Assembly: GCA_964594045.1 (NCBI GenBank)
Contig: CAZQKR010000004.1
Span: 75,925-139,924, forward strand
Reading direction: 5' to 3'
DNA: 64,000 nucleotides
Source of the DNA: UBA2365 sp964594045
GTDB lineage: Bacteria; Bacteroidota; Bacteroidia; Chitinophagales; Saprospiraceae
Part shown: positions 26,809 to 37,116 of the stretch, one piece after another
Position numbering within the stretch: the stretch's first letter is position 1
Layout of the letters: every line of letters begins with the position of its first letter
Program-made: the position numbers and the translations under genes
The notes under the pieces: model-generated
Database searches by the model: none
Told to the model about the DNA's origin: nothing
What the model saw: the letters and a program-made list of their open reading frames with translations, nothing else

Positions 26809-28878
26809 CTATCTCAATACGGTGATATCACCTGAATAGGGCAATACTTCTCCATCAATGAAGCGCACTTTCGCCGCCCAAACGTACACGCCGGGATTTA
26901 CCCAGAATTCCTTGAACTTTCCATCCCAGCCGGAACGGTTGTCATTGAATGACAGGTCAATACCTTCCCACATCAGTTCGCCCCATCGATCAAAAATTTT
27001 CAATTCCTCGATCTCTTCCGCGGCAGGTCCGCCCTTAAGTGAAAATCTGTCATTGATGCCATCATTATTTGGTGTGAATGCATTGGGTGCATATACCGGA
27101 CGTTCTTTTTTCACCCTGATATAAACTGAATCAGTATGCGTGCAACCTATGTTTTCCGTGATGGTAAAAAAGTAATAACCATCTTTTAAAGGTTGAACGA
27201 CAACCTGCTGAGATGTGTTGTCGGTTATGAATTTCCCGTTTTCACTGGTCCATAAAAACTGCACAGGATTATTTGCAGAATATGAGCCTGAAAGCTGGAT
27301 CGTATAACCCAGCGTGATGATCGTATCAGGCGGAGCATAGGCAAAAATGGGCGGAGGCTGGTCTATGGTGACGAAATCCTTATTGGAGCACCCTTTGATG
27401 TCCTGTATGTATACGGTGTAATCTCCCGGCCAAAGACCTGAAAAATAGGGTACAGGCCTGAAGTCGATGCTGTCCAGACTATAGGCATAGGCAGGAGCAC
27501 CGCTGAATCCGTTTGCTGTAATGGTTCCGTCAGGTATTCCAAAACAATTCAGATCAGTTCCAAAAGCTTCCACCCATAATGTTGAGGTATCCTGACAACA
27601 GGGATTGATGTAGATGTCTTTGATCTCAGTGACCAGGCATCCCCTTGAACTTTCAACGGTCAGTGCAACGGTTTTCCAGCCAAATGATTCATAGATGACA
27701 GGTATAGGTATAATGGAATTGGAGGATAACGGCGTTGCACCTACCCCAAAATTCCACAGATATTTGACGATAGGATCTGTACCCGAACTGGAATTATCTG
27801 TAAAAACGATGGTCTTGTCACATTCAAAAGCCTCCACTGCTTCTGCAATAAAGTCTGTTTCGGGTCCTTCAAAGGTTGCTGTTCCCCCAAATTCAATCTC
27901 AAATCCTGCACCTGACCGGCTGAAATTATTGACGATCAGCGCATAGGATTCTCCGGCTTTCATATTGAGCACTGCAACAAAATTATTGTTGCCACCACCG
28001 CAACCCGGATTTTCAACCACATCTGTTGCGCTGAGACTCAGTCCCGTCGGACCGGTACATGGTGCATTGTATTGGGGCGACTGCCCGATGGTCTCTCCTG
28101 CTGCCATACACCTTACCCATTCCTTATTGGCGCAATCATTGAGTCCGCCGGGTAATCTGAAAACTGCGAAATCCAGGTCATCATTCTGGTTGGTAGGCGA
28201 CAGTGTAAATGTGAGCGTTCCGGGATCCTTGCATGTCCATTTGTACCAAACTGAGGCGAATTCTTCCTGGATACAGGTGCCATCCACCTCATTTTTCAGA
28301 TCGCCTACCGAAGTCAGATTTTGTACAACAAAAGGACTTTTGTCGCAAAGGACCACGCCTTTGGGACAATCAGATTCAGGGACTTTAGTCGGATTGAACG
28401 TGTTGATACACAGTCGGAAAGTGCCGGTATTGCCTGCGCGTCCATCTACCCTGATGTAATACAGTTTTCCGATGATGAGATCTGTAAGGGTGATTTCTAT
28501 CAGATTGTAATTGAACAGGTCAGATCCACAGGCGATATGATCGTCTATCCCGATCTGGCTGCAAGGTTTGTCGTAAACTGCGATCTGGGGTTGCCTGAGT
28601 GTGCCGACGCCTGAATTGTTTTGACCGGTCAGCTGGATGAAAACACCCGGTTTTGTCGGTGCAAAGGCAAACCATACATCATGTGTCATATCCGCCCAGC
28701 AAAATGGCTGATCCTGAGGTGAAACAGGGCTTCCTGCATTGCTGAACAAGCCGACCGGAGAACAATAATCATCCACATTGTCAATATAATATGCAGTTTC
28801 ACAATGATGGTTCTGTGCATCGCTCACCGACGCAATGAAAGCCAGGAACAATGTAAAAGCAATATACTGTAATCTCAT
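26809..28878 (-). CDS. Secreted PKD-domain protein with T9SS type B (gliding-type) C-terminal domain
   Basis: A 689-residue secreted protein. Signal peptide 1-21 (ASVSDAQ). Residues about 25-340 form two pre-peptidase-like beta-sandwich modules (CETAYYIDN...VWFAFAPTKPG and SVWYKWTCKDPGTLTF), then a PKD domain (about 345-430, FTDNSSS...YLWNFGVG), SprB-like repeats (PDGTITANGFSGAPAYAYSLD), an Ig-like stretch, and the gliding-motility-associated C-terminal domain from about 598 (YAPNAFTPNNDGINDRF, ELKIFDRWGELMWEG, GWDGK...YVWAAKV), the type B sorting signal. Function is unknown: probably surface adhesion or matrix. No enzymatic motif was seen. Confidence 0.88.
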   Translation of the reverse strand: MRLQYIAFTLFLAFIASVSDAQNHHCETAYYIDNVDDYCSPVGLFSNAGSPVSPQDQPFCWADMTHDVWFAFAPTKPGVFIQLTGQNNSGVGTLRQPQIAVYDKPCSQIGIDDHIACGSDLFNYNLIEITLTDLIIGKLYYIRVDGRAGNTGTFRLCINTFNPTKVPESDCPKGVVLCDKSPFVVQNLTSVGDLKNEVDGTCIQEEFASVWYKWTCKDPGTLTFTLSPTNQNDDLDFAVFRLPGGLNDCANKEWVRCMAAGETIGQSPQYNAPCTGPTGLSLSATDVVENPGCGGGNNNFVAVLNMKAGESYALIVNNFSRSGAGFEIEFGGTATFEGPETDFIAEAVEAFECDKTIVFTDNSSSGTDPIVKYLWNFGVGATPLSSNSIIPIPVIYESFGWKTVALTVESSRGCLVTEIKDIYINPCCQDTSTLWVEAFGTDLNCFGIPDGTITANGFSGAPAYAYSLDSIDFRPVPYFSGLWPGDYTVYIQDIKGCSNKDFVTIDQPPPIFAYAPPDTIITLGYTIQLSGSYSANNPVQFLWTSENGKFITDNTSQQVVVQPLKDGYYFFTITENIGCTHTDSVYIRVKKERPVYAPNAFTPNNDGINDRFSLKGGPAAEEIEELKIFDRWGELMWEGIDLSFNDNRSGWDGKFKEFWVNPGVYVWAAKVRFIDGEVLPYSGDITVLR

Positions 28879-28957
28879 TTTTTTTAATTTAATAGACGTT
28901 CACCGAAAATTAACGGTTGGGAACTCAGGTTTGTTATTATAATTTTTATCTTTAAGC

Positions 28958-28988
28958 CAAAGTAATATAAAAAAGGGAAATTTGCAAA
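28958..28988 (-). promoter_or_regulatory. Probable promoter of the T9SS type B PKD gene
   Basis: On the minus strand TTTG (28988-28985), a 20-base spacer, then TACTTTG (28964-28958), one base short of TAnnTTTG; 80 bases before the ATG. Confidence 0.4.
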
Positions 28989-29022
28989 AACTGTTCCTTG
29001 TTTATCATTAAATTAACACGCT

Positions 29023-29697
29023 ATGTTGTTTTTGGTTCCAACCCCTGTAGGGAATCTGCAGGATATTACCTTAAGGGCAATCCAGACCCTGAAAGAAGTT
29101 GACCTGATCCTGGCAGAAGATACCAGGGTCAGTGGTCATCTTTTTCGGCATTTTGGAATTGAAACGCCTTATCATTCATTTCATGCTCATAATGAACACC
29201 AGAAACTTGATAAAGTCATTGCGTCACTTTTGGAAGGAAAACAAATCGCCATGGTGACCGATGCCGGAAGTCCGGGTATTTCCGACCCCGGGTTTTTAAT
29301 AGTCCGGGAGTGTATACGGCATGGGATCCGGGTTGTCCCTTTGCCGGGTCCGACTGCTCTGATACCCGCCATCGCTGCTTCAGGTCTTCCTTCCGATAAA
29401 TTTCATTTCGAAGGGTTTTTACCGGTCAAAAAAGGAAGAAATACAAGACTGGCCTTTCTGAAAACATATCCTCACACGATCGTATTGTATGAATCACCTT
29501 ACAAATTATTTCGTACCTTGGTTGATCTGTCCGATCACCTGGGCGGGCAAAGACAGGTCTGCATCGCCAAAGAGATCAGCAAAATTTATGAATCATTTGT
29601 GACAGACACTCTGGAGGCTCATATCCTTCGGCTCACCGGAGAAAAGGAAGCTGTCAGGGGCGAATATGTGCTGGTGGTACAGGGTTACGAGGAATAA
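29023..29697 (+). CDS. rsmI: 16S rRNA (cytidine-1402-2'-O)-methyltransferase
   Basis: Tetrapyrrole-methylase-fold enzyme that 2'-O-methylates C1402 in the decoding centre of 16S rRNA using SAM. Diagnostic motifs are LFLVPTPVGNLQDITLRA, DLILAEDTRVSGHLFRHF, VTDAGSPGISDPGF, VPLPGPTALIPAIAASGL, FEGFLP and ESPYKLFRTL, in family order. At 224 residues it ends soon after GEYVLVVQG, lacking the extra C-terminal domain found in some longer homologues. Single gene, divergent from the PKD-protein gene. Confidence 0.95.
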   Translation: MLFLVPTPVGNLQDITLRAIQTLKEVDLILAEDTRVSGHLFRHFGIETPYHSFHAHNEHQKLDKVIASLLEGKQIAMVTDAGSPGISDPGFLIVRECIRHGIRVVPLPGPTALIPAIAASGLPSDKFHFEGFLPVKKGRNTRLAFLKTYPHTIVLYESPYKLFRTLVDLSDHLGGQRQVCIAKEISKIYESFVTDTLEAHILRLTGEKEAVRGEYVLVVQGYEE

Positions 29698-30189
29698 ACC
29701 CTGCTTTCAGCAAGTGAACTGAAAAGTGATTGTATCCGGTATTCAGGAAAGTGGACAATGATTCATTCAAAAATTAACAGACAACCACCACCCATTTTGA
29801 TTTCATATCAAAAATGAACCAAAAATAATTGCAAAACACTTTTGTCTGTTGTCGATTTAAATCAATTTTCTATCAGCTTACCGATGAAGTCCTTATTTGA
29901 CTGCCGGACTTAACAAATTGTTATTTTAAAAACAGGAAGTTCTTTTTTTGGCCACTTGTACAGATTATTGCAGTGATACATACAAATAATTTCATGCCAG
30001 AGATTATTAAAGGATTTATTTGTTTAATTTCGTATTGGAAAGGCATTTGTTTTTAAGTTAATTAAATCTTAATATTGTAACAAATTAAATCTTGCTGCAG
30101 TCATGTTTTCAATTGAAGTTTTCTGAAAATTGTTTGGATAACTTCAACAGCCAACTTAAATCTTTTTAAACCAAAAAAAACTTGTTGAT
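29698..30189. other. Non-coding gap between rsmI and a lipoprotein gene
   Basis: No gene was seen. It contains distant inverted repeats ACAGACAA/TTGTCTGT (around 29780 and 29850) and a small TTTGAT/ATCAAA fold between them. The final 150 bases are AT-rich and probably hold the promoter of the lipoprotein gene, but no exact TAnnTTTG box was found. Confidence 0.3.
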
Positions 30190-31359
30190 ATGAAGAAATA
30201 TTTGTTTCTGTTCCTGACAGCATTTTTGTTAAATGCATGTACTTCAACCCAAAAACTTGTGGAGAAAGGACAATACGATGATGCCATCAATTCATCCGTC
30301 CGGAGTCTTCAGGGCAAAAAAAATAAAAAGACTGAAGATATCAAATCCCTGGAAACTGCTTTTGCCAAAGCCAATGACAAGGATCTTAACCAGATCAAAT
30401 TTCTCAAGGAAGCGAATAAGCCGGACAACTGGAATAAGATCTACAGTCAATTGCTGCTGATCAGAAAGAGACAGGAATTGGTTGAGCCTTTGCTGCCTTT
30501 GATGAGTGAAGACGGATATCAGGCTAATTTTCAATTCATCAGGGTTGAACCGCTGATCCAGGAGGCTGAACAAAATGCTGCCGCGTACCATTATGAAGAA
30601 GCGCGCAGATTAATGGAAAGAGCTGAAAACGGGGATAAACTGGCAGCTAAAAGGGCGCATGAAGAATTGATCAGTATCGAAAGATACTTTCTACACTTCA
30701 AAGACAAGGATGTCCTGAAAGACAGGGCTTTGATGCTGGGTATGAACAATGTTTTGCTGGAAGTCCAGAATAAAGCCAATGTGGTCATCCCTGAAGAATT
30801 TGAGAAAGAACTGAAAAGAGTGGATATCAGGTCCCTGGAGAATGAATGGACCCGTTATTATACTGAACCAAACGAAAAAATCAAGTTTGACTTTGTGGCA
30901 GCAATTGTGATCGACAGATTATTCATATCACCTGAACAGGAAAAAGAGGTGATGTACATCGACGAGGCTGAGATCAAAGATGGATTCAATTATGTTTTGG
31001 ACAACAAAGGTAATGTAATGAAAGACAGCCTTGGAAATGACATCAAAACTGATAAGTTTATCACTGTCAGGGCAGATGTGCATGAACTTTTCAGGTTCAA
31101 GAAAGCAGAATTGGCCGGAAGAGTGGAATACATGGAGACCCGTACCGGAAAAATAACCAGGTCAAAACCGGTTTTTGTCGAAACTGTCTTTGAAAGCTTT
31201 GCTTCCAGGTTTTCCGGTGATAAAAGAGCGCTTTCCGAAAAGACAAAAAAGAATCTGAGAACCACACCGATGCCTTTTCCAACGGATTTCGATCTGTCCA
31301 TGCAGGCAGCGGAAAAACTCAAAGGTTTACTTATCAATGAGTTGAGATACGAATTCTGA
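30190..31359 (+). CDS. Lipoprotein with helical (TPR-like) N-terminal half, unknown function
   Basis: A 389-residue lipoprotein: signal with lipobox LNAC (Cys17), then TSTQKLVEKGQYDDAINSSVRSLQ, a TPR-like opening, and about 180 residues of charged helices. The C-terminal half (from about 225: KIKFDFVAAIVIDRLFISPEQEKE) is mixed alpha/beta with a Lys-rich region. No catalytic motif was recognised. Lipoproteins of this type are common in Bacteroidota and are usually periplasm-facing. It is monocistronic and ends in a rho-independent terminator. Confidence 0.82.
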   Translation: MKKYLFLFLTAFLLNACTSTQKLVEKGQYDDAINSSVRSLQGKKNKKTEDIKSLETAFAKANDKDLNQIKFLKEANKPDNWNKIYSQLLLIRKRQELVEPLLPLMSEDGYQANFQFIRVEPLIQEAEQNAAAYHYEEARRLMERAENGDKLAAKRAHEELISIERYFLHFKDKDVLKDRALMLGMNNVLLEVQNKANVVIPEEFEKELKRVDIRSLENEWTRYYTEPNEKIKFDFVAAIVIDRLFISPEQEKEVMYIDEAEIKDGFNYVLDNKGNVMKDSLGNDIKTDKFITVRADVHELFRFKKAELAGRVEYMETRTGKITRSKPVFVETVFESFASRFSGDKRALSEKTKKNLRTTPMPFPTDFDLSMQAAEKLKGLLINELRYEF

Positions 31360-31380
31360 TCAATTATTGATTTACATCAT

Positions 31381-31422
31381 AAAAAACCCGGTGGATCGTC
31401 AGCATCTGCCGGTTTTTTTTTT
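31381..31422 (+). terminator. Rho-independent terminator
   Basis: AAAAAACC(C)GG pairs with CCGGTTTTTT (one bulged C), 17-base loop, and a ten-T run, 21 bases beyond the lipoprotein stop. Confidence 0.8.
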
Positions 31423-31717
31423 GCCTTTTTGAAATCCCATTTACCTCTATTGGTTATGGACAAAACTTGTTCTTTATTTTAAGGTGACCTGAGCAGTTTC
31501 CCTGATTTCCCGCTGATTTCTGCGATAATTTGATATTTCGTTGACAGGCTTTTACGGTACTATGGTAAACCCGTAAAAACCGGATGTTGAATTCTGGTAT
31601 TTAAATATTAGAATAATTATTAATACATTGATAATCATAGTATTAATATAATTTATATGAAAAATAAAGTTACAATAATTACCATTGATCACAGCACTCA
31701 AAAAATTAAATATAGCA
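31423..31717. other. Non-coding leader region of the surface adhesin
   Basis: AT-rich, with no credible gene; a 61-codon frame at 31657-31842 runs into the adhesin gene in another phase and is not supported. Confidence 0.3.
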
Positions 31718-31725
31718 TAATTTTG
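31718..31725 (+). promoter_or_regulatory. -7 promoter box TAATTTTG of the adhesin gene
   Basis: Exact TAnnTTTG match 37 bases before the ATG at 31763; no TTTG at the -33 position. Confidence 0.4.
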
Positions 31726-31762
31726 TTTACTTGTTTAAGCTTGAACTTCAAAATAATCCTTT

Positions 31763-34700
31763 ATGAACCGATTGTTATTGACAACAATTATTGGAATCAT
31801 ATGCATGGTTTATGCAAATGGCCATCCTTCATTTTACACTGATCACTCTCATCATTCTTTCATTCCTCAAAACAGTTCGATCGAAGGCAGAGTCTGGCAG
31901 GATAAAAACAAAAACGGTATCCAGGATCCCGGGGACACCGGTATTGGCGGAATTACCATTTTGCTGTTTAATCAGCTGGATTTGCTTATGGCGATCACCA
32001 CAACGGACAACAGTGGCGCATATATATTTACTGATTTGGCCGCAGGATCCTATAAACTGAAATTTCCTATGATCCAGGGGCTCAGGGTGACCGCACAATT
32101 TGCAGGCGGTTCCAATGTGGATTCTGATATTAACCGGCTGGGATTCACAAAATTGTTCACTGTGGGATTGAATCAGGCTGTCCGGTTTTTGGATGCCGGC
32201 TATCGGACTGATATAGCAATCAAGGTGAACAGCTCAGTTCAAACATGTTTTGGCAATAGCACGAACCTGGATGCACGTGTGATCAATGGAAGGCCTCCTT
32301 TTACATTCAATTGGAGTCATGGGTTGGGAACAGGAGACAGTAAAACCGTTGCTCCGTCCCAGAATACGACTTACAGGGTGACGGTTTCGGATTTTTGGGG
32401 AAGCCAGGCATCTGCCAGTATCAACGTGCGTGTTACTGCAGGAGTAGGAGAAGAGCAATGTCACATCATTGACAATTTCAAGAACGGTGGAAGTACAAGC
32501 AATTTTTCTTTAGATGTAAGTCCGCTGGATCCGGGCCCGAAAAGTATTACGCAGTCTGCACCAATTGGACTTTTAGGTAATTCCAGGAATATTATACTGG
32601 AGTATATTTCCGGCACCTTGCCTTCAAGCATCAATATTGATCTTGGAAATGGTATTTTTACCCATAGCAATGATGTGGGATCCATGTCAAAGACTACCCT
32701 GTGCTATAATAACAACGGAGCAGGTATTGATTTCGACATATCCCCTTTTGATTATCTCAAGTTTAAAAATATAGAGATAGATCAGGGTGGGATCAATATC
32801 CAGGCAAGTTTTTGGGATGGTTCCAAAAAAGTGGTTCATACGATGAAGGTTCCGCAGAGCGGGGCAGGTATTTCTGAATCCATGGAAATGGTTTTTGCAG
32901 ATATACCTGATTTTCAAACCATGAATATCCACCATATACAGGAGATTTGCCTGGAGTTTAATGTGGCAGAAGAAAGTGTTGATTTCCAATTGGTTTCCCT
33001 GATGACATGTAAAAATACGGATTGCGGACTGGATCTTGCAGATGATCTTGAGATTTGTTCAGGTGAATCTATTGAAATAGCTGCGAATGTTCCCTGTGCC
33101 CAGAATCTCATTTATTTATGGGATCAGGGCTTGCCAGGTCAATCAAAACATCTAGTAAGTCCATTAAATTCAACTATTTATAACGTAACTGTTGTGGATG
33201 CGAATGGATGCAGGGTAAACGGGGCCATAGAAGTAAAAGTTCACCCCAAACCCGAGCTCAGCTTAGGCCTTGACAGAGAGATCTGTATAAATGAGATTTT
33301 TTCGGTTTTGCCTGACATCTCAGGTGGAACTGCCCCATTTCAATTCAACTGGAATACAGGAACCCAACTTCCGCAGATAACAGACCTTGTTGCAATTGAG
33401 GACAGTGAATATGCTCTGACCATTACAGACGTAAATTCCTGCTCGGATTCAGCAAGGGTCCACATCAATGTACTGGAAAATCCTTCCATTGATTTTACCT
33501 CAATTGCCGCAGGTTGTCAACTATCGAACGGCAGTGCAACAGCAATTGTAGTCGATGGATTGCCCCCATATACCTACCTGTGGAGTAATGGTGATACAGA
33601 TGCAATTTTGAATGGTGTTGCATCGGGTTTTTACAACCTTACTGTTACGGACAGCAAGGGATGCAAAGCTATAGGACAGGTTTATGTCGGTGAATTATAT
33701 TGTGCAAAAATCGGGGATTTTGTCTGGCATGACCTGAATGCAGATGGTATTCAGAATGCAGGTGAGCAGGGCATTCCGGACATAAGAGTCGAATTGCTGG
33801 ATCACAACCAGCAATTGTTAAACTTTACCCAGACAAACCAAAACGGGTATTATGTTTTCTCGGCTTTGCCGGCGGGAGATTATTATATCCGGTTTATTTT
33901 GCCGGCAGGGTATCATTTCAGTGGCGCAAATACAGGGAATGACCCTATGAAAGACAGCAATGCCGATCCTGTGTCAGGGCTTTCCGGCGTCATCAATCTG
34001 ACTAATTATGAGGAAGATCTGAGTATAGATGCAGGTATATATCAATACGGACGCATCGGTGATTTTGTATGGCTGGACAATAACGGAAACGGTTTGCAGG
34101 ATATCGGTGAACCAGGTGTTCCGAATGTTTTGGTCAGTCTGCTGAATTGCAATGGCAGTGTGATCAAAACAAGCACAACTGATGGTAATGGCCATTATTT
34201 ATTTGCGGATCTTGTCCCAAACCAGTATAAGATTAAATTTACTTTACCGGCAGGAATGAAACTGGTTGTTCCCGGCCAGGGAAATGATCCCCAAATCGAC
34301 AGCGATGCAAATATCCTGACAGGAGAAACAACATGCCTGAATCTGGTCAGCAATCAAACGGAACTTTCATTAGATGCAGGTACATATTTCCCGGCTAAGA
34401 TCGGCGATAAGGTTTGGGTAGATTTGAATGCAGACGGGCAGCAAACGGGTGAAGAACCCGGTCTGGCCGGAATTACGGTTCGTTTGCTGGATTGCAATAA
34501 CAATGAGATCAAAACAACAAATTCCAGTGCACAGGGCATTTACCTTTTTGATGATCTTGTCCCGGGTTCGTATAAAATAGGCTTGATCATTCCAGCCAAT
34601 TATGAATTGTCACCTTATCAGACTGGTGATCCAGCTTCAGACAGCAATATCGATCCTGCTACCAATACTTCCGGTTGTGAAGTGCTCGAAAGCGGTGAGG

Positions 34701-37078
34701 TGAATCTGAGTTATGATATTGGGTTGTTCCAGAGAGCAGCGATCGGGGATGTTGCGTGGGTGGACAGCAATGGCAACGGCATTCAGGATACGGGTGAAAA
34801 CGGATACCCGGGTATGCAGGTACAGTTGTTTGATTGCAACAGCAATTTAATTGCCCAGACCACAACCAATGCTTCAGGCAACTATAATTTCATCAATTTG
34901 CTTCCGGGAAATTATGCAATTAAGTTCAACCTTGGTACAGGATGGTACTTTACCCAATCAGGTCAGGGCAACGATCCTGCATTTGACAGCAATGTGAACC
35001 AGACCACCGGTTTCACCGGATGTGAAACGCTGATCAGCGGAGAAATCAACAACACTTATGATGCCGGTATTTACCAATTGGGTAAGGTAGGCGATTTTGT
35101 CTGGGATGACACGAATGGAAACGGGTTGCAGGATGGAGGTGAACCAGGTGTCTACAATTACAAGGTGTTGCTGAAAACTTGTAACGGCGTCCTTATTCAA
35201 ACCAAATATACCAACCCCTCAGGATATTACCTTTTCGAAAATATTGTTCCCGGACAATACCTGCTGGATTTTTCTCAAAATACGGAAGCTTATTTCACGC
35301 TTAAAAATCAGGGTACAAACCCGGCAATTGACAGTGATGTGTATCAGGCAACAGGGAAGACATCATGTTTTGCTGTCAATACAGGTTCCACCAATTACAC
35401 TATAGACGCCGGTTTGCTGAATGTGGCCTCTGTTGGTGATTATGTATGGGAAGACCTGAATGGAAATGGTATTCAGGAGGATGAAGAGCCAGGAATTCAG
35501 GGAATTACAGTAAGATTGTTCAAAGTGAATACCAATGGTACTGTATTGATTTCAGAAACAACGACTGATGCGGATGGTTATTACTCATTCCTGAATATTT
35601 CCCCCGGAACCTATCACATCAAGTTGATACTCACCGGAACAGAATGGCAGGCGACACTTCCGAATATTTACGGAGAGGATGTGGACAGCGACATCACACA
35701 TGCCAATGGTTTCAATTCAACCGGCAATTTTGTTTTGTTGCCCGGACAACACAATCCGGACATAGATGCAGGTTTGTACATCTGTGCTGAGATCGGTGAT
35801 TTGGTTTGGTGTGATTTTACACCGAATCACCACTGGCAACCAGGGGAAAATGGAATAAATGGCGTTGAGGTGGAATTGTACAGGAAAGTAGAGAATACAT
35901 GGATGTTCTGGACTTCTGTCTTTACCGAAAACCATTCAGGGTCAACACCTGCAGATGGATATTGGTCAGCCTGTGTGATCCCGGGAGAATATTATGTCAA
36001 ATTTAATTTACCTGAAAACTCCAACTTCCTGCCTGTTGACCCGTTCGTCGGAGGCAACGCTGAGTATGATTCCGATGTTACGAACGCTTTTGGACATTGT
36101 ACAACTGACGCGTTCACAGTCCAGTCCGGAGATAACCTGACCGATCTGGGTGCAGGATATTACTACGGAAGTATTATCGGAGACCGTATCTGGTATGATT
36201 CCAATCAGAATGGATTGCAGGATACAGGAGAACCGCCTGCCTCCGGTATTTTGGTTGAGTTGTTCGGTGTTGACGGTAAGATTGCACAAAGGATCACGGA
36301 TTCCAACGGTAATTTTACCATAGATAATATTATTCCCGGAAGTTATTATTTGAAGTTTTCTCCCGGGGCCTATCAGTTTACTGTTGCCAATTCCGGAAGC
36401 AATGACCATTTAGACAGTGACGTAACCCATGCCAACGGGAATGGAACTACCAGTTGGTTTACAGTTGTAGTTCAGGAGATCAACTACTCTTATGATGCCG
36501 GACTGGTGAACACAACAGGAAGAATGCAGTGGTATGATCAGGGAGGAAGCTACCAGGGTGACCATAACGAAATCTGGTGGGAAACGATCGGTGAAGAGAT
36601 GATTGATCGTTTTGAACTGCAGAGAGCCTATCCGGGCAGCAACCAGTTTGATTTGCTGGACATCATCCAGCCAAAAGGTGACCGGGATCTTATCCAGAAG
36701 TATATCGTTGAAGATCATGACATTGACAAGTCAGGAGTTTATAAATATCGCATCATGTCCAGAGATCTGTTTTCAAATGATCAGTACAGTCCTGAGATCC
36801 TGATCAATGTGCTCGGGGAAATGAAGATGATTTTATATCCTAATCCGGCAACGGAAAAAGTCAATTTTGCTTTCTATAACAAGGAAAAAGATGAGATCAA
36901 TATCAGTATTTTCAATAATCTGGGTATACTGGTCAAATCTTTTCCGAAAGTTCTGCTAAGCAGGAACAGTGTCTTCTACAAGGAAATCTCACTGGATGAT
37001 CTGCCCGCAGGAAACTACCATGTCAGGGTCATCGGTCAGGACCTCAACTGGACAGCCAATATATCGGTGATGAGGTAA
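31763..37078 (+). CDS. Giant SdrD-B-repeat surface protein with T9SS type A C-terminal domain
   Basis: A 1771-residue secreted protein. Signal peptide 1-20. One SdrD-like B domain at about 40-150 (EGRVWQDKNKNGIQDPGD); a central part (about 150-645) with PKD/SprB-like modules and a lectin-like beta region; then eight consecutive SdrD-B domains starting near residues 649, 763, 878, 992, 1107, 1222, 1343 and 1471, each opening with IGDxVWxDxNxNGxQDxGE, the calcium-binding loop. The first six of these are spaced 114-115 residues apart. After about 1582 comes a short module and a T9SS type A sorting domain (MILYPNPATEKVNFAF to the end). Probably a rod-like cell-surface adhesin or stalk. Monocistronic. 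Confidence 0.9.
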   Translation: MNRLLLTTIIGIICMVYANGHPSFYTDHSHHSFIPQNSSIEGRVWQDKNKNGIQDPGDTGIGGITILLFNQLDLLMAITTTDNSGAYIFTDLAAGSYKLKFPMIQGLRVTAQFAGGSNVDSDINRLGFTKLFTVGLNQAVRFLDAGYRTDIAIKVNSSVQTCFGNSTNLDARVINGRPPFTFNWSHGLGTGDSKTVAPSQNTTYRVTVSDFWGSQASASINVRVTAGVGEEQCHIIDNFKNGGSTSNFSLDVSPLDPGPKSITQSAPIGLLGNSRNIILEYISGTLPSSINIDLGNGIFTHSNDVGSMSKTTLCYNNNGAGIDFDISPFDYLKFKNIEIDQGGINIQASFWDGSKKVVHTMKVPQSGAGISESMEMVFADIPDFQTMNIHHIQEICLEFNVAEESVDFQLVSLMTCKNTDCGLDLADDLEICSGESIEIAANVPCAQNLIYLWDQGLPGQSKHLVSPLNSTIYNVTVVDANGCRVNGAIEVKVHPKPELSLGLDREICINEIFSVLPDISGGTAPFQFNWNTGTQLPQITDLVAIEDSEYALTITDVNSCSDSARVHINVLENPSIDFTSIAAGCQLSNGSATAIVVDGLPPYTYLWSNGDTDAILNGVASGFYNLTVTDSKGCKAIGQVYVGELYCAKIGDFVWHDLNADGIQNAGEQGIPDIRVELLDHNQQLLNFTQTNQNGYYVFSALPAGDYYIRFILPAGYHFSGANTGNDPMKDSNADPVSGLSGVINLTNYEEDLSIDAGIYQYGRIGDFVWLDNNGNGLQDIGEPGVPNVLVSLLNCNGSVIKTSTTDGNGHYLFADLVPNQYKIKFTLPAGMKLVVPGQGNDPQIDSDANILTGETTCLNLVSNQTELSLDAGTYFPAKIGDKVWVDLNADGQQTGEEPGLAGITVRLLDCNNNEIKTTNSSAQGIYLFDDLVPGSYKIGLIIPANYELSPYQTGDPASDSNIDPATNTSGCEVLESGEVNLSYDIGLFQRAAIGDVAWVDSNGNGIQDTGENGYPGMQVQLFDCNSNLIAQTTTNASGNYNFINLLPGNYAIKFNLGTGWYFTQSGQGNDPAFDSNVNQTTGFTGCETLISGEINNTYDAGIYQLGKVGDFVWDDTNGNGLQDGGEPGVYNYKVLLKTCNGVLIQTKYTNPSGYYLFENIVPGQYLLDFSQNTEAYFTLKNQGTNPAIDSDVYQATGKTSCFAVNTGSTNYTIDAGLLNVASVGDYVWEDLNGNGIQEDEEPGIQGITVRLFKVNTNGTVLISETTTDADGYYSFLNISPGTYHIKLILTGTEWQATLPNIYGEDVDSDITHANGFNSTGNFVLLPGQHNPDIDAGLYICAEIGDLVWCDFTPNHHWQPGENGINGVEVELYRKVENTWMFWTSVFTENHSGSTPADGYWSACVIPGEYYVKFNLPENSNFLPVDPFVGGNAEYDSDVTNAFGHCTTDAFTVQSGDNLTDLGAGYYYGSIIGDRIWYDSNQNGLQDTGEPPASGILVELFGVDGKIAQRITDSNGNFTIDNIIPGSYYLKFSPGAYQFTVANSGSNDHLDSDVTHANGNGTTSWFTVVVQEINYSYDAGLVNTTGRMQWYDQGGSYQGDHNEIWWETIGEEMIDRFELQRAYPGSNQFDLLDIIQPKGDRDLIQKYIVEDHDIDKSGVYKYRIMSRDLFSNDQYSPEILINVLGEMKMILYPNPATEKVNFAFYNKEKDEINISIFNNLGILVKSFPKVLLSRNSVFYKEISLDDLPAGNYHVRVIGQDLNWTANISVMR

Positions 37079-37116
37079 AAAATAACGTCAATGGTAACGG
37101 GATCATTTCAGACCCA

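Noticed and set aside
31657..31842. 61-codon frame before the giant adhesin
   Set aside because: Overlaps the adhesin start out of phase and covers its promoter region; no support.
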